Below are positions 9,008 through 17,068 of a stretch of 59,018 nucleotides of DNA, in pieces. Location of the stretch: NCBI GenBank assembly GCA_001577635.1, contig LSBP01000021.1, positions 1-59,018 of the forward strand, written 5' to 3'. A program made the translations under genes and the position numbers. Positions within the stretch are counted from its first letter, which is position 1. Each line of letters starts with the position of its first letter. The notes beneath the pieces were generated by a model, which had not been told where the DNA came from, made no database searches, and saw nothing but the letters and a program-made list of their open reading frames with translations. Origin of the DNA: Halomonadaceae bacterium T82-2. GTDB lineage: Bacteria; Pseudomonadota; Gammaproteobacteria; Pseudomonadales; Halomonadaceae.

Positions 9008-9994
9008 ATGTCGCGCCCGCACCTGCTCAACAGACTGACCTTTCGCCAGCTTCAGGTCTTTCAGGCCGTTCACCGCCAGCAATCCTATTCGCGCGCGGCC
9101 GAGCAACTGGGGCTCACCCAGCCCGCGGTCAGCGCCCAGATCCGTCAGCTGGAACAGGCTCTCGAGCAGCCGCTGTTCAAGTACGCCGGCAAGACCCTGC
9201 ACGTGCTGCCCGCCGCCGACGCTCTGGCGGCCACCGTGCAGTCGATCTTCGGCCAGGTCTCGAGCCTGCAGATGGAACTGTCCGAACTGGCCGGCACGAT
9301 CCGCGGCGAGCTCAATCTCACGGCAGTCTCCACCGCCCAGTATGTGGTGCCGCACATCCTGGCGCGTTTCCGTGCCCGCTATCCGGAAGTCCACATCCGA
9401 CTGCGGGTGTGCAATCGCGGTCAGGCACTGGAGCGTCTCGCCGAGCGACGCGACGACCTGGTGATCATGGGCATGGTGCCCGACGACGCCAACCTGGCCT
9501 TCATGCCGATTCTCGACAACGAGATGATTCCCATCGTCTGGCCCGGGCATCCCTTGCTCACCGCCACGCAGCCCACGCTGGAAGACTTCACGCGCCATTA
9601 CGTGCTGATGCGCGAACCCGGCTCCGGCACGCGCACCGCCTTCGAGGAGTTCGTCGCGCGCGAGCGTGTCTCCCTGGCGCACACGCTGGAAATGGGCACC
9701 AACGAGGCGATCAAGCAGGGCGTGATGGCCCATCTCGGCGTGGCGGTGCTGCCGCGCCTGGCGGTTCAGCTCGAGCTGGCCTCGGGGCTGCTCGCCTCCC
9801 CCGACCTGCCCGGCTTTCCGCTCAAGCGCTCCTGGTGCACGGTCTACCCCAAGGACCGCTACCCGACCCCGGTCACCGAGCTGTTCATGCGTTTCGTGCG
9901 CGAACTGCTGCCGGAGCTCAACGCCCATTTCAAGGCACCGATCGAGCCCGCCCCCGGGCCCAGCTTCGTGTGCCTGCCGATGGTCGACGCCTGA
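9008..9994 (+). CDS. pycR: LysR-family regulator, probably controlling pycA-pycB
   Basis: A 328-residue LysR-type regulator. The N-terminal winged helix-turn-helix covers about residues 8-67 (LTFRQLQVFQAVHRQQSYSRAAEQLGLTQPAVSAQIRQLE), followed by a linker helix and a periplasmic-binding-protein-like effector domain. It is divergent from pycA across 178 bases containing a palindromic operator candidate. In Pseudomonas aeruginosa the regulator in the same position (PycR) controls the pyruvate carboxylase genes, so the same role is inferred here. The ATG at 9008 starts just before the HTH; the frame is open upstream, but that part would cross the operator. The symbol rests on gene context. Confidence 0.85.
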   Translation: MSRPHLLNRLTFRQLQVFQAVHRQQSYSRAAEQLGLTQPAVSAQIRQLEQALEQPLFKYAGKTLHVLPAADALAATVQSIFGQVSSLQMELSELAGTIRGELNLTAVSTAQYVVPHILARFRARYPEVHIRLRVCNRGQALERLAERRDDLVIMGMVPDDANLAFMPILDNEMIPIVWPGHPLLTATQPTLEDFTRHYVLMREPGSGTRTAFEEFVARERVSLAHTLEMGTNEAIKQGVMAHLGVAVLPRLAVQLELASGLLASPDLPGFPLKRSWCTVYPKDRYPTPVTELFMRFVRELLPELNAHFKAPIEPAPGPSFVCLPMVDA

Positions 9995-10351
9995 GCGCCG
10001 CGCCGGCAGGGCAATCGCAGTTGGCTTCGACGAGGGCGCCGGGGGCAGACTGGAGGGGAGGTCCGATGCCAGGGATGGCATCGGTAGCGCCCAGGGAAGG
10101 GTCTACAGCGCCTCCTCGCAAGCCTGCCGCCGGCTCAGCCCGAGCCATGTTTCAGCTATCGGCAATAGCCCTGGCCAGGCCGGCGCTCGCTGTCCAGAAC
10201 CGGGCCTCGTGTGGTATGTTGAGGCCATCGATCCACGCATCATCCGTCATGCCCGGCCGCCCGGAACCGCCATTCGGCGCAGCGCCCATGCCCCCGCGGC
10301 AGTGCCGGCGTTCCGGCGCCAGCGGCCGGCTTGCAGAGAGGCTCAAGAACC
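9995..10351 (+). other. 357-base gap between pycR and lipA
   Basis: No convincing gene or RNA is visible. Open frames here overlap on opposite strands and have no family features. The last 150 bases, which include a TATGTT hexamer near 10217, presumably contain the lipA promoter, but no convincing -35/-10 pair could be assigned. Confidence 0.4.
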
Positions 10352-11404
10352 ATGAGCGACACCCCCTCCCAGCGCGTCACCAGCGGCAAGAAATACCGCA
10401 ACGATCACGGCATCGCCGCCATCAAGGATGGCATGAAGTCTCGCAACCAGAGCGAAGGCGGTGGCGTCGGCGGGCGCAAGCCCCAGTGGCTGCGCGCCCA
10501 GATTCCCGGCGGCGGGCGTTTCGACGCCGTGAAGCGCAACGTCGCCGAACACCGGCTGAGCACCGTCTGCGCCGAGTCGCACTGCCCCAACATGGGCGAA
10601 TGCTGGAGCAACGGCACCGCCACCATCATGCTGATGGGCTCGGTGTGCACCCGGGCCTGCCGTTTCTGCGCCGTCGACACCGGCAACCCGCGCGGCTGGC
10701 TCGATGCCGAGGAACCGGCCAACACCGCCAAGTCGGTGGAGCTGATGGGGCTACGCTACGTGGTCCTCACCTCGGTGGACCGCGATGACCTGCCGGACGG
10801 GGGCGCCAGCCACTACGCCGCGTGCATCCGGGCCATCAAGGCACGCACCCCCGAGGTCGCCGTGGAAGCGCTGACCCCGGACTTCGACGGCACGCCCAGC
10901 GCCATCGAACAGGTCGTCGACTCCGGCCTCGAAGTGTTCGCCCAGAACGTCGAGACCGTGGAACGGCTGACCCAGCGTGTGCGCGACCCGCGCGCCGGCT
11001 ATCGCAAGACCCTCGACGTCCTCGCTCACGCCAAGCGTCACCGCCCCGAGGTGATCACCAAGACCAGCCTGATGCTGGGCTTGGGCGAAACCGAGGAAGA
11101 GATCCTGCAGACCTTCGATGACCTGCGGGCCATCGGCGTCGATATCGTGACATTGGGGCAGTACCTGCAGCCGACGCGCAACCACCTGCCGGTGGAGCGC
11201 TGGGTCACCCCCGAGGAGTTCGAACGCTACCGGGTGCTGGGGCTGGAAAAGGGTTTCATGGAAGTGCCCTCGGGTCCGCTGGTGCGTTCCAGCTATCGAG
11301 CGGATCGGGTGTTCGAGAAGAACAACCTGGGCCTGGCAGCCCCCGCCGAGGTGCCCGGGCAGTCCTCCGATCCGAACCGCATCGACGCCGTCAACGTCGG
11401 CTGA
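10352..11404 (+). CDS. lipA: Lipoyl synthase (radical SAM)
   Basis: A 350-residue radical-SAM enzyme that inserts two sulfurs into protein-bound octanoate to give lipoate. Both iron-sulfur cluster motifs are intact: the auxiliary cluster C-x4-C-x5-C ([12 protein letters not shown]) near residue 74 and the radical-SAM CTRACRFC near residue 100. The C-terminal RSSYRA region supplies the Ser ligand of the auxiliary cluster. The N-terminal 50 residues are longer than in Escherichia coli LipA, as is common in this group. The start ATG at 10352 follows a weak AGAGAGG. The gene faces lipB across a bidirectional terminator instead of lying downstream of it. Confidence 0.97.
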   Translation: MSDTPSQRVTSGKKYRNDHGIAAIKDGMKSRNQSEGGGVGGRKPQWLRAQIPGGGRFDAVKRNVAEHRLSTVCAESHCPNMGECWSNGTATIMLMGSVCTRACRFCAVDTGNPRGWLDAEEPANTAKSVELMGLRYVVLTSVDRDDLPDGGASHYAACIRAIKARTPEVAVEALTPDFDGTPSAIEQVVDSGLEVFAQNVETVERLTQRVRDPRAGYRKTLDVLAHAKRHRPEVITKTSLMLGLGETEEEILQTFDDLRAIGVDIVTLGQYLQPTRNHLPVERWVTPEEFERYRVLGLEKGFMEVPSGPLVRSSYRADRVFEKNNLGLAAPAEVPGQSSDPNRIDAVNVG

Positions 11405-11420
11405 GCGCCGCCCCCACGCA

Positions 11421-11461
11421 TGAAAAAACCCGGCAGCCTGTAAAGGCCGCCGGGTTTTTCA
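11421..11461. terminator. Bidirectional terminator between lipA and lipB
   Basis: GAAAAACCCGGC and GCCGGGTTTTTC form a perfect inverted repeat around a short GC-rich loop, with a T-run on either strand. It serves both convergent genes. Confidence 0.9.
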
Positions 11462-11482
11462 TGCCCGCTTTTCCCGCACAGG

Positions 11483-12136
11483 CTATGCCTCGGCCAGGAT
11501 TAGCTCACGACCCAGCTCACGGGCCAGACACTCGGCCAAGCGCCCGGCCACCGTATCGACATCCGGGCAGTCATCGATCAGATCGGCAAGCCGCGTCATC
11601 GCCATGCCGGCATACCCGCAGGGATTGATGCGCAGGAAGGGCGACAGGTCCCCATCGACGTTGAGGGCCACGCCGTGAAAGCTGCACCCGCGACGGATAC
11701 GCAGCCCCAGCGAAGCGATCTTGGCCTCGCCCACGTAGACCCCCGGGGCATCGGGGCGTGCCTTTGCCGTCACGCCGTACCCCGCCAGCAGGGCGACGAC
11801 CGCGTTCTCCAGCGCCGTCACCAGATCGCGCACGCCCAGGCCGGCACGCCGCACATCGAGTAGCGGGTAGAGCACGACCTGACCGGGGCCGTGATAGGTC
11901 ACCTGACCGCCGCGATCGGTGGCTACCACCGGGATATCGCCGGGCATCAACAGGTGCTCGGGCTTGCCGGCCTGCCCCTGGGTGAACACCGGATCATGCT
12001 CGACGAGCCAGAACTGGTCGGGCGTGTCGGCGTCACGCTGGTCGGTGAGCTCGCGCATCGCCTGCCAGACGGGCAGATAGTCGCGCCGCCCGAGGCGCTG
12101 CACCTGAACCGGCAGACGGCCGCTGTCGCTCGTCAT
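11483..12136 (-). CDS. lipB: Octanoyltransferase
   Basis: A 217-residue LipB protein that transfers octanoate from acyl-carrier protein to lipoyl domains. Motifs: [18 protein letters not shown], the signature [20 protein letters not shown] near residue 76, [14 protein letters not shown] with the catalytic Lys just upstream (EAKIASLG), and [12 protein letters not shown] with the catalytic Cys. The ATG at 12136 overlaps the ybeD stop (TGATG); a GTG one codon earlier is also open. This is the last gene of the long leftward cell-envelope cluster. Confidence 0.95.
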   Translation of the reverse strand: MTSDSGRLPVQVQRLGRRDYLPVWQAMRELTDQRDADTPDQFWLVEHDPVFTQGQAGKPEHLLMPGDIPVVATDRGGQVTYHGPGQVVLYPLLDVRRAGLGVRDLVTALENAVVALLAGYGVTAKARPDAPGVYVGEAKIASLGLRIRRGCSFHGVALNVDGDLSPFLRINPCGYAGMAMTRLADLIDDCPDVDTVAGRLAECLARELGRELILAEA

Positions 12137-12447
12137 CACACCACCATGTGCACACGGCCGGTCGCCTTCAGCGAGGCGAACAGCGCCTCGAGCTGGTCAT
12201 GGCCGGTCGCGGTGATGGTCACGCGAACGGAGCGAAAGCGCCCGTTGCGGCTGTCCACGGCATTGATGGTGGTGCGATCGACGCCCGGGGCATGCTGCTC
12301 GACGATCTCGATCACGACTTGCTCGAAGTCCGGCGCGGCATCGCCGACGATCTTAATGGGATAGTCACAGGGGAACTCGACCCGAGGCCGCTCGACCCCG
12401 GAGGTCGGCGTCTCGACCCGCAGGTCGCGCAGGGATTTGTCGTTCAT
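12136..12447 (-). CDS. ybeD: DUF493/YbeD family protein
   Basis: A 103-residue small protein of the YbeD family, which has an ACT-like ferredoxin fold. Conserved core: [31 protein letters not shown], then [25 protein letters not shown], matching the family's FPxxfxxKvxG and S-x-x-G-x-y-x-s-v-t pattern. Function is not established; it is habitually located between dacA and lipB. The ATG at 12447 gives about the family length (87-105 residues). Its stop overlaps the lipB start. Confidence 0.9.
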   Translation of the reverse strand: MNDKSLRDLRVETPTSGVERPRVEFPCDYPIKIVGDAAPDFEQVVIEIVEQHAPGVDRTTINAVDSRNGRFRSVRVTITATGHDQLEALFASLKATGRVHMVV

Positions 12448-12491
12448 GAGGGTCACTCGGTGAAAGCCATTTCCGAGTATTCTACGCAACC

Positions 12492-12521
12492 TGTACCGGC
12501 CGACCAAGGTCGACCGGTACA
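12492..12521. repeat. Long imperfect palindrome between dacA and ybeD
   Basis: TGTACCGG, one mismatch, CGACC, AA, GGTCG, one mismatch, CCGGTACA: a 14-base stem with one mispair. It lies between the dacA stop (12572) and the ybeD start (12447). There is no T-run on either strand, so it may be an RNA-processing or attenuation hairpin, or an operator, more than a classical terminator. Confidence 0.6.
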
Positions 12522-12571
12522 CAGGCCAGGCATGGCGGCCGGCGATCGACCACCGCCGGGCGCGGGTGGCC

Positions 12572-13810
12572 TCAGAACAGGCCGGTCACGAACAGCACGA
12601 TCGAATCCCAGATACGCTTGAAGAAGCCGCCCTGCTCCACGCTCTGCAGCGCCACCAGCGGCTGCTCGCGGATCACCTTGCCACCCAGCTTGACCTGCAG
12701 CGTGCCCAGCTGCTGACCGGCCTGTACCGGCGCCTTGATGGTCTCCGGAATGTTCAGCTTGGCGGTCATTTCATCACGCCGGCCCTGCGGCACGGTCAGG
12801 TAGATGTCCTGGGTCACACCCAGCTTGAGGGCATCGCTCGCCCCGCCCCAGATACGCGGCTGATTGAGTACGGCACCCCGCTGGTAGAGCTTGAAGGTGT
12901 CGAAGAAGCGGAAGCCGTAGCTGAGCAGTTTCTGCGACTCCTGGGCGCGGGCCTCGTCGGACTTGGTGCCCATCACCACGGAAATCAGCCGCATGTCGTC
13001 CTGCTTGGCGGAAGACACCAGACAGTATCCGGCCTCTTCGGTATGCCCGGTCTTGAGGCCATCGACCGACGCGTCGCGCCACAGCAGGCGGTTGCGATTG
13101 GGTTGACGAATACCGTTGTAGGTGAAGTACTTCTCCGAGTAGATCTGGTAATGCTCCGGATAGTCCTGAATGATGTGCTTGGCGAGGGTCGCCAGGTCCC
13201 GTGCCGACGAATAGTGTCCGGGACTTGGCAGGCCGGTGGCGTTGGCGAACTGGCTGTTCTGGAGCCCGAGGCGTTGCGCCTGCTGGTTCATCAGCTCGGC
13301 GAAGGCCGACTCAGAGCCGGCGATGTACTCGGCCAGCGCGACACTGGCATCATTGCCCGACTGAATGACCACGCCGCGCAGCAAGTCTTCTACGCTGACC
13401 TGAGTCCCTTCGCGGATGAACATTCGTGAGCCGCCGGTCTGCCAGGCCTTCTTGCTGATCGTGACCAGATCCTGATCGTTGATATTGCCGTCGTCGATCT
13501 CCTTCTCGACGATGTAGGCCGTCATCATCTTGGTCAGACTGGCTGGCGGCAGCCGCTTGTCGGCATTCTGTTCGGCCAGCACCTCGCCGCTGTTGGCATC
13601 GATCAGAATCCATGACGAGGCACTGAGGGTCGGCGGCGAGGGGATCATCGGCTCCGGCAGCGTCTGCTGCAGCGCCGAATCGGGCTGGGGAGCCGGATCA
13701 GGCTGAGGCGCCGCGTCCTGAGCCTGGGCGGGCTGGGCCGCGATGAACAATACAGTGACGGCGGCAGTCAGCCAATGCCAGGACGGTGTCGGTAAAGCGG
13801 GCAATCTCAT
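12572..13810 (-). CDS. dacA: D-alanyl-D-alanine carboxypeptidase (PBP5/6 family)
   Basis: A 412-residue low-molecular-weight penicillin-binding protein that trims the terminal D-Ala of peptidoglycan pentapeptides in the periplasm. Signal peptide: residues 1-30, cut near AQA. A Pro/Gln/Asp-rich linker follows at about 31-60. Catalytic motifs: SLTK (Ser at residue 91), SGN in the QSGNDASVA block and KTG in VDGLKTGHT. The C-terminal PBP5 beta domain ends in an amphipathic anchor, KRIWDSIVLFVTGLF. The N-terminal linker is longer than in Escherichia coli DacA. Confidence 0.95.
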   Translation of the reverse strand: MRLPALPTPSWHWLTAAVTVLFIAAQPAQAQDAAPQPDPAPQPDSALQQTLPEPMIPSPPTLSASSWILIDANSGEVLAEQNADKRLPPASLTKMMTAYIVEKEIDDGNINDQDLVTISKKAWQTGGSRMFIREGTQVSVEDLLRGVVIQSGNDASVALAEYIAGSESAFAELMNQQAQRLGLQNSQFANATGLPSPGHYSSARDLATLAKHIIQDYPEHYQIYSEKYFTYNGIRQPNRNRLLWRDASVDGLKTGHTEEAGYCLVSSAKQDDMRLISVVMGTKSDEARAQESQKLLSYGFRFFDTFKLYQRGAVLNQPRIWGGASDALKLGVTQDIYLTVPQGRRDEMTAKLNIPETIKAPVQAGQQLGTLQVKLGGKVIREQPLVALQSVEQGGFFKRIWDSIVLFVTGLF

Positions 13811-13859
13811 ACGATGTTTCTCGTGGTTTGATTCGACGGAGAGTAATGGTAAAGCGGCT

Positions 13860-14840
13860 TCAACGCCCAGCGCTCACCGAAAAGGCTTGCGCATAACCCG
13901 CCTTACGCAGTTCGCTGCGCAGGCGCTTGAGCGCCGATTGATTGGCGACCGGGCCAACCTGGACCCGGTACAGGCGATCATCGCGAGCGATGCGCACCGG
14001 TCGCGCCAGTTGCTGCTGCAATCGTGACTTGAGCCGTTCGGCGCTAGCCGCCGAACTGAGCGCCGCCACTTGCAGATAGATCCGCGATGCTGCGCTGGCC
14101 TGCACCGGCTCGGCGACGGGCTGGGGCTGGCCAGCGGCCGGCAGCGCCTTGGCGACGTCACCACCCGCACGAACCGGTGCATCCGGCGCCTTGAGTCGAG
14201 TCTCTTCCGGACGCTCCGCAGGCCCTTTTCCCGGCGACGTTTCGCCACTCGCCAAGGCCTTGTCCGCGCCATTCTGACGATACTCGGCCTGCCAGGCGAC
14301 AGGGTCGATCGCCTCGACCCGCACTTTGCCGGTTCCGTTGCGCAGGATACCCAGACGGGCCGCCGCCGCATAGGACAGATCGATCAGGCGATTGCCCTTG
14401 AACGGTCCGCGATCGTTGACTCTGACGATCACCGTACGACCATTATCGAGATTGGTGACCTGCGCATAGGTCGGCAACGGCAGGGTCCGATGCGCCGCCG
14501 ACATCTTGTACATGTCGTAGGGCTCGCCGCTGGCGGTGTCATACCCCTGGAATTTCTTGCCGTACCAGGAGGCCGTGCCTTCCGCCGCGTAACCTCGCGG
14601 ATCGGAGAGCACGTGATAGGTCTTGCCCCAGACCCGGTAGGTCGGCCGATTGCCACTCTTGGCCCGCGGCTCGACCCGGGGCACGGCGTCCGGGACCTGC
14701 GTGACATCGGGCGGGCTGTCGGGATAGGCATCATCGCGCATGGCATAGCGGCCGCCGTCCCGCCGCCCTCCGTCACCGGCACAACCGGCCAGGATGAGCA
14801 ACGCGACCAGCGCCGCCGGCAGCCACCACGCACGTTTCAT
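13860..14840 (-). CDS. rlpA: Septal-ring lytic transglycosylase RlpA with SPOR domain
   Basis: A 326-residue lipoprotein: lipobox LILAGC with Cys at about residue 20, double-psi beta-barrel catalytic domain at about 85-185 (GTASWYGKKFQG, GEPYD, AAHRTLP, VRVNDRGPF, IDLSYAAAARLGI), a variable linker, and a C-terminal SPOR peptidoglycan-binding domain at about 250-322. The Glu of GEPYD, the His of AAHRT and the Asp of VNDRG correspond to the catalytic positions described for Pseudomonas RlpA. It cleaves denuded glycan strands at the septum. The ATG overlaps the mltB stop (ATGA). Confidence 0.95.
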   Translation of the reverse strand: MKRAWWLPAALVALLILAGCAGDGGRRDGGRYAMRDDAYPDSPPDVTQVPDAVPRVEPRAKSGNRPTYRVWGKTYHVLSDPRGYAAEGTASWYGKKFQGYDTASGEPYDMYKMSAAHRTLPLPTYAQVTNLDNGRTVIVRVNDRGPFKGNRLIDLSYAAAARLGILRNGTGKVRVEAIDPVAWQAEYRQNGADKALASGETSPGKGPAERPEETRLKAPDAPVRAGGDVAKALPAAGQPQPVAEPVQASAASRIYLQVAALSSAASAERLKSRLQQQLARPVRIARDDRLYRVQVGPVANQSALKRLRSELRKAGYAQAFSVSAGR

Positions 14841-15871
14841 GCCGACGCCTCCAGCGCCTCGCGAATGCGCTCGGCCAGGGTGGCCACCGCCATGGCATAG
14901 AGGTGGCTGTGGTTGTAGCGAGTAATGACGTAGAAATTGCGGTAGCCGAGGCGGTAACGGGTCTCGCCGTCGGCCACCTCGAGCGCCAGCGGAATCACCC
15001 GGCGACTCGCCGCCAGGCTAGAACCCTGTGCCCGGATGCCGGCGGCGGCCAGCGCATCGACACGCTCATAGGGCGGCTTGGTGCGGTTGAAGGCGATATC
15101 GTTGGGCGGTGTGGCCGGCCCCGTCGCCTCGCCGACGATCGGCGCTCCCGCCTGCCAGCCATGCCGGGCGAAGTAGTTGCCGACACTGCCGATGGCGTCG
15201 ACGGGGTCATGCCACAGATCCCGCTTGCCGTCGTCATCGAAGTCCACGGCATAGGCCTGATAGCTGGTGGGAATGAACTGGGGATAGCCCATCGCCCCGG
15301 CATAGGAACCCTCCAGCGAACCCGGGTCGACCGCCTGCTCGCGGGTGATGGTCAAGAAGGCGGCCAGCTCGCCGCGGAAGAACTCACCCCGCGACGGGTG
15401 GCGAAAGGCCAGCGTGGCCAGCGAATCGAGCACGCGATGGCTGCCCGTATGGCGTCCATAGTAGGTTTCCACGCCGATGATCGCGGCAATCACCTCGGGC
15501 GCGACGCCGTAGGTCTTGCGGGCCCGCTCGAAGGCATCGCGATGGGCGCGCACGAAGTCGGCACCCGCCTGGATGCGTTCCGGCTGAATGAAGATGTCAC
15601 GATACTCGTCCCAGCGCAGATGGCGCTCGGGCGCCTTCGACATCGCGTCGAGCACGCCCTGGCGATACGCCGCCTGCTTCAGGGCCTTTTCCAGCCAGCC
15701 ACGATCGGCGCCGGAGGCCACCTGAGCATCGACCCAGCGCGCGACGGCCGGGTGCGTGCCCGGATCGAATGTCTCGTCGGCGCCCACCGCCGGCAGGGCC
15801 GCCAGCAGACCCAGGCCGCCCAGTACGCCTGCCCGCAGCGCGCGTTGTCGACGCTCCAGCCACTTCCTCAT
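14837..15871 (-). CDS. mltB: Membrane-bound lytic murein transglycosylase B
   Basis: A 344-residue soluble-type lytic transglycosylase of the MltB/Slt35 family. It cleaves glycan strands to 1,6-anhydromuropeptides. The N-terminus (LRAGVLGGLGLLAALPAVGA) is a Sec signal without a lipobox Cys, so this copy may be periplasmic and not lipid-anchored. Catalytic Glu in AAIIGVETYYGRHTG; further family blocks GAMGYPQFIPTSYQAYAVDFDDDGKRDLW and DAIGSVGNYFARHGW. The ATG at 15871 is chosen because it places the signal peptide correctly; an in-frame ATG at 15904 exists. No strong ribosome site is seen at either. Confidence 0.92.
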   Translation of the reverse strand: MRKWLERRQRALRAGVLGGLGLLAALPAVGADETFDPGTHPAVARWVDAQVASGADRGWLEKALKQAAYRQGVLDAMSKAPERHLRWDEYRDIFIQPERIQAGADFVRAHRDAFERARKTYGVAPEVIAAIIGVETYYGRHTGSHRVLDSLATLAFRHPSRGEFFRGELAAFLTITREQAVDPGSLEGSYAGAMGYPQFIPTSYQAYAVDFDDDGKRDLWHDPVDAIGSVGNYFARHGWQAGAPIVGEATGPATPPNDIAFNRTKPPYERVDALAAAGIRAQGSSLAASRRVIPLALEVADGETRYRLGYRNFYVITRYNHSHLYAMAVATLAERIREALEASA

Positions 15872-15922
15872 TGTCGTCGAATCTCCCTGTTGGCCGATGG
15901 ACATCCCCGCGGGGATCGCAAA

Positions 15923-17068
15923 TCAGCGCGGCAACAGCCGCCGGTGCCCGTGAATCGCCATGAGAATACCGAAGCCGGTCAGCAACGTCACGCTGGAGGT
16001 CCCGCCGTAGCTGACCAGCGGCAGCGGCACGCCGACGATCGGCAGAATGCCGCTGACCATGCCGATGTTGACGAACACATAGATGAAAAAGGTCAGGATG
16101 AGGCTGCCGCCGACCAGCCGACCGAAGGTGTCGTGCGCCTGGTTCGCCATCACCAGGCCACGGCCGACGATCAGCAGATAGAGGGTCAGGAAAGCCAGCA
16201 TACCGATCAATCCCAGCTCCTCGCCGAGTACCGCGACGATGAAATCGGTGTGGCGCTCGGGCAGAAACTCCAGCTGCGACTGGGTGCCCATCGTCCAGCC
16301 CTTGCCGAAAATGCCGCCGCTGCCGATGGCCGTGGTCGACTGGATGATGTTCCAGCCCGAACCCAGCGGATCGCTTTCCGGGTTCAGGAAGGTCAGCACG
16401 CGCTGACGCTGGTAGTCGTGCATGTTCATCCACAGCAGCGGCAGCGCCGATCCGGCCAGTGCGCCCAGCACGGCGACGATGCGCCAGGAGATACCAGCCA
16501 GCAGCACCACGAACACGCCCGAGGCCGCTACCAGCAGCGAAGTCCCCAGATCGGGCTGCCGGGCGATCAGCAGTACCGGGACGGCGATGATCACGGCGCA
16601 CACCAGCAGGTCCGGCAGGCTCGGCGGCAGCGCCCGGCGATGGAGGTAGGCGGCGATCATCATCGGCATCGCCACCTTCATCAGTTCGGAGGGCTGGAAG
16701 CGGATCACTCCGGGAATCACCAGCCAGCGCTGCGCGCCCATGCCGATATCCCCCATCAGCTCGACGGCGATCAGCATCAGCAGCCCGGCCCCGTAGGCCA
16801 CCGGCGACCAGCGACACAGCGTCTTCGGCGAGAACTGGGCCACGACCACCATCGCCGTGAGCGCCACCCCGAGGCGCATCGCCTGGGCTTCCACCACCGA
16901 TAGGCGCTGACCGCTGGCGCTGTAGAGCACCACCAGCCCACCGCCCAGCAGCAGCAGCAGAAAGGCACATAGCCAGGGATCGAGATGAATACGCGTCCAC
17001 AGCGTCACCCGACGCTTGACGCGGGCGTTGCGCGGATAGTGAAGAAGGGCCGAATCACGGAGTCGCAT
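15923..17068 (-). CDS. rodA: Peptidoglycan glycosyltransferase RodA (SEDS family)
   Basis: A 381-residue integral membrane protein with about ten hydrophobic helices. It polymerises glycan strands for the rod complex with PBP2. SEDS hallmarks: GAQRWLVIPGVIRFQPSELMK with the conserved Arg and Glu, RQPDLGTSLL, ERHTDFIVAVLGEELGL, and PLVSYGGTSS near the C-terminus. The functional Asp of SEDS enzymes fits TDFIVAVLGEE. Also called mrdB. Its ATG lies 14 bases inside the end of mrdA, so the two are translationally coupled. Confidence 0.96.
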   Translation of the reverse strand: MRLRDSALLHYPRNARVKRRVTLWTRIHLDPWLCAFLLLLLGGGLVVLYSASGQRLSVVEAQAMRLGVALTAMVVVAQFSPKTLCRWSPVAYGAGLLMLIAVELMGDIGMGAQRWLVIPGVIRFQPSELMKVAMPMMIAAYLHRRALPPSLPDLLVCAVIIAVPVLLIARQPDLGTSLLVAASGVFVVLLAGISWRIVAVLGALAGSALPLLWMNMHDYQRQRVLTFLNPESDPLGSGWNIIQSTTAIGSGGIFGKGWTMGTQSQLEFLPERHTDFIVAVLGEELGLIGMLAFLTLYLLIVGRGLVMANQAHDTFGRLVGGSLILTFFIYVFVNIGMVSGILPIVGVPLPLVSYGGTSSVTLLTGFGILMAIHGHRRLLPR

